In this document: positions 39,396 to 50,300 of the stretch, in pieces
Layout of the letters: each line of letters opens with the position of its first letter
How positions within the stretch are numbered: position 1 is the first letter of the stretch
DNA from: Ecdyonurus torrentis
Lineage: Eukaryota > Arthropoda > Insecta > Ephemeroptera > Heptageniidae
Direction of reading: 5' to 3'
DNA: 64,000 nt
Assembly: GCA_949318235.1 (NCBI GenBank)
Contig: OX439132.1
Location: forward strand, 43,588,831 to 43,652,830
Program-made: the position numbers and the translations under genes
Notes under the pieces: generated by a model
Database searches by the model: none
What the model saw: the letters and a program-made list of their open reading frames with translations, nothing else
What the model was told of the DNA's origin: nothing

Positions 39396-39846
39396 GCAAA
39401 GCCTAGTATAGCGGTCAATTCTTATGGCAATTCTTATCCCACCCCTGTGATAGCGTTCTTAACGTTAGAATTTTATTACTGCGCCAAGAAAATCACTAAG
39501 AAAGGACCACTTTCTCAGGCTTAAAAGCAAAGGTGGTTCATTGGTTCATATTATTTAACAAAAATATATAAATTTATAATTTTTCTTTTATGCAAGTCAT
39601 CCTTTAAAGAAGTACTAAAATTTACAAACATATAATAATAACAATAAAATAGTTTATCGTAAATATATTACTACGTACAAATAAAAAACATTAAGATAAT
39701 GATGTAGTAAGACTTATTAAGTAAATTAATATTAAATACTGTCTGTATTTCAGATCCTTGGCTCCGCAGCAACGTACCTGGTTGTGTTGATTCAGTTTGC
39801 ACCTTACCTACACGATCTCCTACAACTTAATGCAACTAAAATTTAA
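36465..39846 (+). CDS. GR-B: gustatory receptor, complete, 402 residues
   Basis: Exons 36465-37421, 38336-38404, 38948-39037 and 39754-39846, with the same three phase-0 introns as GR-A. The ATG in GACAATGGAAG (MEVVENTM...) is the first in frame. Array motifs: FPLLNTLNSDGKKLQHKW, LEEYHQEIGVDIIKP and FSNLWQEMPMNIFAKLCMYL, then LRLQHAALASIITQLEKCYG. The C-terminal exons give IQLFSSQLTARPVIFSASGY and TYLVVLIQF. As for the family, it should be a multipass chemosensory channel subunit of gustatory neurons; the ligand is unknown. Introns 1 and 3 contain MITEs; a LINE tail sits just after the stop. No defect is seen. Confidence 0.9.
37455..37786. mobile_element. Palindromic MITE in GR-B intron 1
   Basis: TTTTTATCATTTAGAATACT and AGATTGATAATTACCATACC on the left are mirrored by GGTATGGTTATTATCAATCT and AGTATTCTAAATGATAAAAA on the right. 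It contains TCTGACGTCACAATG and starts only about 33 bases after the exon 1 donor. Confidence 0.85.
37818..37934. mobile_element. Short MITE, CCGCGGTAATATATTT family
   Basis: AGGACCGCGGTAATATATTT mirrored by AAATATACTATCGCGGTCCT, with AACTCGC inside; sister of 11584-11702. Confidence 0.75.
39350..39530. repeat. (AG)n tract and AAAGCCTAG-family MITE
   Basis: About 21 AG units (39350-39393), then GCAAAGCCTAGTATAGC with TTCTTATCCCACCCCTGTGA and GCGCCAAGAAAATCACTAAG, the partly reverse relative of 29503-29655. Within GR-B intron 3. Confidence 0.65.
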
Positions 39847-39869
39847 TCAACAATAATATTTGTTGATGT

Positions 39870-40090
39870 ATTTTGTGTTATTTGACTTGTTCTACTCTGT
39901 AAAGACATACTGTCCGGAGAATTTAAGAATGATTCAAGGTCATTTGAAAATCCAACAGTCGATTATTTGTGTGAATACAAACAGGTACACCTTTTTGGGT
40001 GATTGTTCAAAAAGTCGACCTATCGCCCACATTGTTAAGACCTCGCAGGAATAGAACGTAATAAAATCTTATATCTTATCTTATTACTAT
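39870..40090 (+). mobile_element. LINE 3' tail, interrupted, in the GR-B 3' flank
   Basis: TTGACTTGTTCTACTCTGTA and AAGACAT (to about 39908) match the tail of the LINE at 5238-5816. The match resumes at about 40050 with AGAACGTAATAAAATCTTAT. The 140 bases between are foreign to the family and probably a later insertion. The AATAAA of the tail is the first good polyadenylation signal after the GR-B stop. Confidence 0.6.
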
Positions 40091-40210
40091 AATTATGTTA
40101 ATTATACAACTGAAATATTTACTGTGTGCTTTTAAATCAATAAACTAAGTTTTAAAACAATATACCAACTATATACAAGGACTTTTTTTAAAACATTTTC
40201 ATGCAATACA

Positions 40211-40375
40211 TACATTATATATACTTGACTCAAAAAACCTCAGTCGATTTAAATCGGACATGCCTAAAGTATCACCCATTGTCACATTTGAGGAGCAGGG
40301 GGGCGGCTGGGCGATACCGTAAAAGGTCGTACGGCAGGTAACTCAGGTTTTTTGAGTCGCCGAGTATATAATGTG
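40211..40375. mobile_element. MITE with ACTCAAAAAACCT termini
   Basis: ACATTATATATACTTGACTC, AAAAAACCTCAG is mirrored by CTCAGGTTTTTTGAGTCGCC and GAGTATATAATGT; the middle is G-rich (GGAGCAGGGGGGCGGCTGGG). Confidence 0.75.
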
Positions 40376-41112
<737 letters not shown>

Positions 41113-41378
41113 TATCAACTGTTCAAATATATAATATGTTGCTATATATAAAAAAATCAAGAACCTCAAGTTCGTTAACTTCTTTCAATAATTGATTGCT
41201 ATTTGTGAAGATAAGATTTGTCCAAGTGCAAACTTATGGAAGAGGAAATTTCACGTAAGTAGCTATTATGACAACAGTAAACGTTATATCAGTAAAATGT
41301 GATTCATCTCACCATATGGTCAATCCTCTTAAAATTCGTTGACTTAAGTGTCCATTAACTGTCGAGATCAGTCAAGAA

Positions 41379-44300
41379 ATGGAAGAAGTTGAAATAGTTG
41401 CGACTGAAAAGAGTGAAGAAAAATCTACGGTAAATTCATTTTATAAAATATTACGATATGTAGCTATAACGAGTAAAATTTGTGGTAGTTTTCCTTTAAA
41501 ACACGTTTTAAAGCAAGATGGTCGTGAAATCAAACATAGTTGGGTATCCTCTATCCATTTATGGGATATTTTCTTCTGTATTGTGGTCATCTTATTGTTC
41601 ATGGACAGTTGTGCCGCCATGCAAGCTACATTGGGAGACAGTGAAGAGCAGTCCAGTCTCCTCATATGGCTGACATTGACTTTCTTCATCGTGACCATTC
41701 GCTGTTGTGCACAGTTCATCATCGTGCATTCCTACGCACCGTGTATGCCAGTCCTGCTTACTGCACTCGAGGAATACCATCAAGTTATTGGAACTTCTGT
41801 CATCCAAGCCGACAAGAGACCAAGATTAACACAATTATTCCCACTTTTACGAACTGTAGTAATTCTTATATTACTTACAACGATTTCATTTGTTTTCTTC
41901 GGTCAATTTAATGGAACAGAAATAATGTTTGAATCATGGCCGATTACATTACCATTTTTATTTGCAAATATATGGAAAGAGTTACCAATGAATGTTTTTG
42001 TAATCGTATGTCGATATTTGACACTTCGGTTTAATGAAATAAAAGTAGAGACTCGGAGAGTAAGGGAGAGTGCAGAGAAAGCTAATGCAAGAAAGATTGA
42101 GGAGTTACGACTTCAGTATACGGCTCTCGTGAACATTTTATCACTCGTGGAAGAGTGTTTTGGTATGCAACTGGCGGTCAACTTGTTCTTCCTGTTCATC
42201 GACACTGTTCTCCAGCTCTATGTATACTTTGTCATCACCGCGAGTCAAACTGCAATCTTGCTGCTCCTCGCCTGCTACTACTTCTTCATGGCGGTCATGA
42301 TGCTCATCATCGTACAGAGGATGGAGAGCATGGTTTGTAAAATACATTACAAAACAAACAAACAAATAATATCGTGATACAAAAACAAAAATAATTCAAT
42401 AATTCAATAACAATAATAGTAGATATAGAGGGCCGCACCAGAATGTGTGGAGCAGTGTGGAGCCTTGTGTGGAGCCTGTGTGGAGCTGTGTGGAGCATGT
42501 GGATACTCGCGTACGTACACGAGGTTCAAAAACAAAATGGCGGCCGTTTTGTGTGGAGCTGTGTGGAGCAGAGTGATTCTCGCGTACGTCCACGAGGTAA
42601 TAAACCAAGATGGCGGCGATATGGGCGTGGCAGGTTCGTATTAGCGTACGTACACGAGGTAAAAACCAAGATGGCGTCTGATTATGTACAATAAGTCAAT
42701 ATTTGCATACGTTCACGAGGTTAAAATCCAAGATGGCGTCGATGAGGGTGTGGCAGGTGTGAATTAGCGTACGTACACGAGGTAAAAACCAAGATGGCGT
42801 GTGATTTATGTTGATCAGCTGAATAGTTACGTACGTATACGAGGTCAAAAACAAGATGGCAACTTATTTGTGTGGAGCCTGTGTGGAGCATCTATCACAA
42901 AATTTTAAAATCTTCATACGTGCGTGGGCAGAAAAATAAAAGTGACGTCAGAAAAGAAAGTGCGGTAAAATTTAAATTACATACAGCTTATTGGTTGTAT
43001 AAAATAATTTGAGGGGAAATTTCAAAAATTAAGGAGAAATTCAAAAAGAACCTTTACTCTGATTGGTTCACGGTTTACCCCCACCATTTTTTAATAGCAT
43101 AGCCACATAACAAGTAAAAAACTCAAGGCATACACAAGTCTTTCTCTGCTGCTCCTGCATCTTGATCCTTTTGCTCCACACAAGACTCCACTGAAAAGTC
43201 ATCATGTCTTTCGTAAGTATTAAGTTTTATTTTATTTCTTCTTTTAACTTTAAATTTTGAAATAAGGAATTTTAAAACTTTTATAAAGTAAGCTAACAGT
43301 ATTATGAATTTATTTTTTTCTATAGGTAAAAGAAGCTAAACTCCTCCAGGCTTTGGGCCACGTAGAACCTGCATTATCCTGCAAGACTCTGACTGCTGGA
43401 AAATCATACCTCATCGATAGTATAGAGAAAATCAACTCTAACTACGCAGACGAGCAAGTACTGATTGCAGTATTGAATGCCCTGGACCACTCAAAATTCA
43501 TCCGTGTGTTCCTGCCGTCTAGAATTCCAGCATCAAGGTTTAGTGATGAATTCATTGCGGAATACAACTCATGTCCAGAATGTAAGAAGATGGTTCTCGT
43601 CTACAACGGCATGGTTGGAAGATGCATCGATGTTGAATTTTCCACTAGATCCAGCAAGTAAATATTTTTTGTAATGATGGAAGGATTAAATAAAATCTCA
43701 ACTTGCCTTGAAACCCTTAGTGATTTTTATTGAATACTAAAACCCTTTTCTCTTAGAATATGGCTCTTAAAGTTTATAGTTTGTAAGTTTAAATAAAATA
43801 TTATTGCATCTAATTTATAAATTTAATAAAAAAAAGTTAAAATAAAAAACCATTGAATAAAAACTTAGAATATTTTTCATGAAGTCGCTCTATGTTTAAA
43901 ATGTTTATGAGTTGAAAGGATAATTTTATAAGCAATGAAAACACTTTCAGCTACATGTTCAGACAAAATTTTATTTTAAAAATTTTTACATACGAAATTT
44001 CAAACAAAATTTTTTTACTTGAAGAAACAAAGATAGTGATAAATATACAACTTGATACAGGATTAAAAGTCAATGCCAGTGAATGATGGGGTATAGTTAA
44101 ACATGACACAATATTTGTTCAATTTTCTATGCTTGTCGAGAGGGTTATCCAGCTGGGCCCAGTTGCATACTTGGAGCCCGCAGTAAATGCACTCTGTCAT
44201 CTCAGGAAAATCCTCCGTCGGCTTGTGGAAAAATCCTGCTGCGACTAGATCGTAGATATGAACACTGTCTGCAGGCCAGTCTTTGAAGGTCTCCGCTCTC

Positions 44301-47300
44301 ACATCATGGTTCAGCACATTGATTTTTGACTTATTGTTCAAACACCAATGTGCCAAGCGGTAGGCGTTAGCATGGGGACATACACAGGCTTCGTCACGGT
44401 GCAAGTGATACAGACACTCTGTGCCTACGTTGGTTGGAAGATCTTTTAATTTCACTTGATGCACCTCTAGCAGATCAAATATTGTGGAACGTTTCAACAG
44501 TTTCTTTAACATATCATAGTCTTTTTGACCGTGACAATATAAAGCCTTGTAGGATTCTGTTGCTTTCTTGAGTACTGCACCCACTTGTTCGTAGGCGACA
44601 TCACCAGAGTAGTAAGGATCTTGTATAAATCTCGTGTAATCAAGATATTTATACTCACTGGTAGGGTTTGCAAATCTCCACTGCTGGCTGGCAAACGTAC
44701 TCACGTCGACAACTGCAATTTCTTTGATGACCTCGTTGTGGGTTCCAAAGTACGGCGTTTCCTCACTCGAGAACAAGACTTTAACAACTGCTGAAGCCAT
44801 GGTGGATTTAATGACTCCACACAAAGTTTTGCTCCACACTGACTTATAAAAGATGCACTTTAAATATGTCTGCGGACAATATTGGTGAGAGGAGTGTACT
44901 CGACGACTCTATCGTGGAGAATGAAGGAAATAAAGATATAGAATAGTTTTCAAGTAACACTTACAAAACTTTTCCACAGTTTATCTTTAAGCTATTTTCT
45001 TTAAAAATTATTCTATTTATTTAATAAAGAATTGCTACTCCTATTTTTAACTTGATCAAGTGTTTTGTACTTCAGACTCTAATCTTACGTTGCTCATTTT
45101 ATAGATTAAAAACTTTTGATCAAGAATTTTTGCTTAATAATATATTGCACATTTTAATTCTATGTTGAAATCGCAGTGCATCTAAATACGTTTTATAAAA
45201 ATCTGTTTTCCTATATTGTAAAACATCTTCATTATCCTCTAAGATCATTATTTTAATATTACCAAACGAAACCTTCTTTTTTGTAAATGTGATTTCCTTT
45301 TGAGCGTGAGCTTCCATGTCTAGCCTTCTTGTCTGAGAGATATTCTGATTGTATTTGTAAAATATGCCTCTAGGTTTATTTATATGCATATACAAACAAA
45401 ACTTGGATGCAAAGGACTATGGGAGAAGAGATAAATATATAAAAAAATTAAAGTATGTACAATTCTATCTTTTAAAAATGCTTAATTCGAACACGTTAAA
45501 AAAATATGTAAAATTATTACTCAAGTTCTGAGCTATATTTTCAGATATATTCATACATAAAAAGTTGGCATGCAAAATTATAATCTCAATATAAAGTGTC
45601 TATGTAACTGAAATAAATCAGTTAACATTTTCACCACAAAATATTAAAAATTATATATATCCTTTATTTTCAAAGAACAGCTCATTTACGCTTCAGCAAT
45701 CGTACTATAAAGTTCTGTATACTTTCTCTATGCCAAAGCAACTGAAGATAATATTTGTAAGTACTTAAGTTCATAACAGTGTTCATAAAGACAAATTTTG
45801 ATTCTGTAAAACAGGTGTCAAACGGGTGTAAAGCAGATATTGCAAGGGTATCAAACGGGTGTAGAACGGGTAAAAGACGGGTTTTGAACGGGTATAGAAC
45901 GGGTGTAAAACGGGTACTGAACGGGTATAGAACGGGTAACAAACGGGTATAGAACGGGTGTAAAACGGGTACTGAACGGGTACAGAACGGGTATAGAACG
46001 GGTGTAGAACGGGTGTAAAACGGGTATTGAACGGGTATAGAACGGGTAACAAACGGGTATAGAACGGGTGTAAAACGGGTATTGAACGGGTACAGAACGG
46101 GTATAGAACGGGTGCAGAACGGGTGTAAAACGGGTATTGAACGGGTATAGAACGGGTGTCGAACGGGTAACAAACGGGTTAAGAAAGGGTATCAACGGGT
46201 ATAGAACAGGTATTGAACGGGTATCAAACGGGTATTGAACGGGTGTCGAACGGGTATTGAACAGGAACATTAGGAATTAACATAATTAAGATGAAACGTT
46301 TTACTTCAGAGTCTGATTTGATAATTCAGAATATTATCTCCAGTAAAAAAGCTATACGTAGAAAATATAAAAATATGAGGCTTTCAAGAGGGATTGCTGA
46401 AGACAAAATAAAAAATAACTTGAAAACTGTATCTGAGCCTTTAAAAGAGTTATTGGATCTTGAAGGAAAAAATTTGAAAGCTCATTATCCAGCTACTCAA
46501 CAGTTCAAACAAGAGGTTGGAAACAACATTTCTCCATACATTTCTGCATATATGGGATCTCAAAATAAAGTTTATTTTGATACTGTTTATGGCATGAGAT
46601 ATATAGAAGGGACTTGGTATCTTGGATGAACACCTATTCAGTTTACAGAAAATAGTCTTGTTGTGAATGATGTGACCATACAGGGATCCGTCGGTCTGTT
46701 TGAATTGTTGTTTATGAAGTTACCAAAGAAAGGCCTCTACAGCAAAGAAGATTTAAATGTCTACAGAAATATCATATTGAAAACAAATGCACACAAGCAG
46801 GGATATAAAGAAAATGGTAATCTCAACTTCAACAGAGGATACAAGTACGTGAATATTATCAAGCCGTTGTTTACTTCAACCAAATCAGGTTCTGGCATAG
46901 ACGTATCAAGACCCAAATATTTGGACGACCATAATGAACTTGTGAATAGCCTACGCATACTTCTGACTTCAAAGTCTTCAGACAGCTTCAAACTTTATAA
47001 AGATGTTCTTTTCATTATAGATATCATGCTTAATGTTGGTATATTAGAATGACTTGTTTCTAAATATTTTATACTGCTTGAATACTAAGATCGTCTACAT
47101 TTAAAACAGATTTCATCAGAAATATATAAGTTTTATTTACGAAAGTCTAAATGATTCAAAAGTTGAAACAGTTTCATTGTATATTGTCTTGCGTTTGATA
47201 GTTACCTCAAATGTCGTGTAAATAAGGAATGATGTATTCCAATAATATGCTATATTGCACTCTTTTTACCCTGGTTCTGTATCGCTGAATTATATTGTAT

Positions 47301-50300
47301 ATCAAGTTACATGTTAAAAATAAAATATAAATTTTTGTAAAATCTCTAGTTTTATTTGGAATTTTAAAAAAAACATATAAACATACAAAAATTGAAAGCA
47401 TGGTTCTCATTTGAACAAAGAAAAGCTAAGTCTATAAATTTTTATATTCAAATAAACAATTACATTTTATAAATGAAACATATATTTTATAAAATTTCTA
47501 CTGTTTCTACTAGAAGCAAAAAACGTATATACAAACATGAAATAAAAGCATCAAAACAAATACAAAGTAAACGTAAAATTATATTACTAATTCATATTTA
47601 CAGTACAATATTTCAACATGTATGTCTGCATTCATTTAAACATTCATGTCTACATCCATTTGTACATTCATGTCTACGTGCAATTCACGTACGCTCTTAT
47701 GTCCATATGGCAGTGTATTGATTCCGTCCCCGAGAATTACGCGTTTATCATCATGGAAAGAGAGAGCTACCTTAGTACAATCAAAAGTAAAAACGTTATG
47801 TTTCTTTGACATGATGTTTCTATAGGAGACAAGAGATGATGCTTTCGTATGAAGGCACTTGAGATAGTCAGCTATGGAAATTTTATTCTTGACGGCGTAT
47901 GATTTTACTCCCTTGATTTTCTTCACGTTCTGACCGTCAAATTCAATGAAGTACATTTTAGGACGTAAGCCACAGAACTGACTTATCGGCTTACTATTCG
48001 TCTCGTCCTTGAATTTACATAGAACTTTCATATTCTCAAGAGAGTAACACATATGTGTCTTGGGATAGCCAGAGAAGTCAAAGTGCTGCTTCATTTCCAA
48101 GCAATCCTTGTATATATCAGCTGTTTCTACCATGTATATCCACGCATCAGTATCTCCATACAAAAGCGTCAATTTTTCACCGTACCTTGCCTTCAATACA
48201 TCATAATAAAACTCGTACATGGTTACTTTTGATACATCGAGAATTGCTTGGCCGATGTAAACAGGCTTATTCATCACGATGCTTTCTTTGGCCAAGTGTA
48301 CAGCTACGACATTCTCGGCAAATATAGTTCTGTCTAAGAAGTTACATTTATTGATGAGTTTCTGAAGCAGTGCTTCAGTGGTGACAAGACGTATATTCAT
48401 GCGATTTCTTACTTGCTCCATGGTCTTACCGAATACTGCATTGTTCATTAACTTGAAAAAATCTCTTTCAAACTGATTCAGAGCTGCTTGTCTAAGTTTT
48501 GTGTTAAGATTTATATATGAAGCTAACCAAGCAGATTGTTTGAATTTAATGGCTCTGTGAATGTTAGTTATGACGAGACCGTGAGCGATGGCCTGTTTAA
48601 GAAATCTGTAATGTGCCACATACTTTTCCTTTTTATGCAATGTGCTTACTAGCTTGGGATATTTTGAACCTGCAGGCACAGACTTGTGTGGCAAGAACGG
48701 CAAGTCGGAATGAACGTCATGCAAGTGATCAGGATATGCTACATCAACTTCAAATATGTACCCCTCGTCGGCATCGTCTTTTATATCATTGATTGGCTTT
48801 ATTGAATCTACATCGGTCCATTCAAACCCTCCATAAGGCAGGTGGGTTATCATGGCTCCGCCATATAAATTATTACTGTCTCCGTAAAATATATATTGTG
48901 TTGGTTTACTAGGATCAAAATTTTCCAAGTACGGATTGTTGGCAACGGCGTGACGAGTGACACAAGTGGTGAAGCCACCTCGTATGCCCTCTTCGAACAT
49001 GAGCAACATATCATAATCCTGCAAGAGTTCAAGTGTGACTTTAGTTTTTTTCAATGCAGCATCCCACGCAAGACCTGGAGCTGTGAAGTAATAGCATGGA
49101 TCGAGCTCATAATTTTTCAAACATAAATCGCGAAAGTGTTCAAACACATCAGCAAGGATCAAAACATCAGTTCTAAGATACAAGTCACTATATTCGCCGA
49201 GAGTTTTGATCTCGAATTGATCCCAAACACTCTGAGCATGAAGATAATCTTCATCACTTATTTCTGACTCTGTGATCAAGCTTCTAAACTTTTCTTTAGC
49301 AGGCAGAGAAGTTTCTTTTAACTTATCGAGGGAATCTGTATAGTCATAGCAATAAACGCCCTTGCGAAGTAAGAGCTGCAACTGCTCCTTTGATACGTTG
49401 CTATGTTTAGCTGTTTCCAAGAAAGCATCGCGAGGTAGATTATTAGCCAAAGTGGACAAACCAGACGACATGAATCTGAGACTGTCGAGAAATCTACATT
49501 TTATGTTTCCAATTTTTTTAGTGAAACTTATATACTTCTCCTCGGTGTTTGGGATCACTTCGACATCGCCCGGTACAGCATTCAATTTCTTAACAATGAA
49601 ATGTGAATCGTAATTAGACAGACCATGAAAGAATATGGGCAGTACTCTTGGCTTTCTATTATTCAAGTTACAAATTCTATGACAGGCACCCCTATAAGCC
49701 CCCGTGATGTGATCATGGTCTCTCACTTTGTAATTACAAGAAGTAAAGACATTATTGCACAAGTAACATGCTTTAGCAGCGGCATACGAAGATTTTTCAA
49801 CCTCCGTGAGTGGATTCATAGGATCTTGCTTGGCATAGATCTCTTTTACAATGTTTGCTATCTTTTGTATATATTTTACAAAGTGAGCTCCAATATCATC
49901 ACCTTCACTCATTTTTCTATACGTAAATGGTTCTTTTGGCAGACATTTCTTTTCTGCTTCATTTAAGCCATAAGTTTTAATGTATACACAATAACTCATA
50001 AGTTCATGTACTTGAGTAGAAGTTGTGCTAGATTGATTTGGATTTGGCATACAATTATCAACTTTTTTTAAGAGACTCTCGAAATCTGCATAAAGAACTA
50101 TTGGCAAGCGAAGAGAATGTTCAACGTTTTTAAATTTTATTTCTGAATGCTCTTGATCGGGCATTAAAATTCTAGCAACTTTTCTCTTGTTACATAATTC
50201 TTTATGATTTTTCAAGTTCTCCTCACCATTTTTATCTTTGTAATAAAATCTAAAACATCTTTTGCAAATACATATTCTATGACGTCTCTTACTCAGCTGA

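Noticed and set aside
42307..42694. Short frames in the Polinton termini on both strands
   Set aside because: Mirror each other at 53921-54244 because they translate the inverted terminal repeats.
45815..46268. CRISPR array
   Set aside because: Units of 11 bases without conserved repeat-spacer alternation, in a eukaryotic genome.
45682..46270. Tandem TRSIPVLYPF-repeat protein in the Polinton
   Set aside because: Several minus-strand frames are open at once because of the 11-base repeat; no start context or domain supports any of them. A repeat protein cannot be fully excluded without transcripts.
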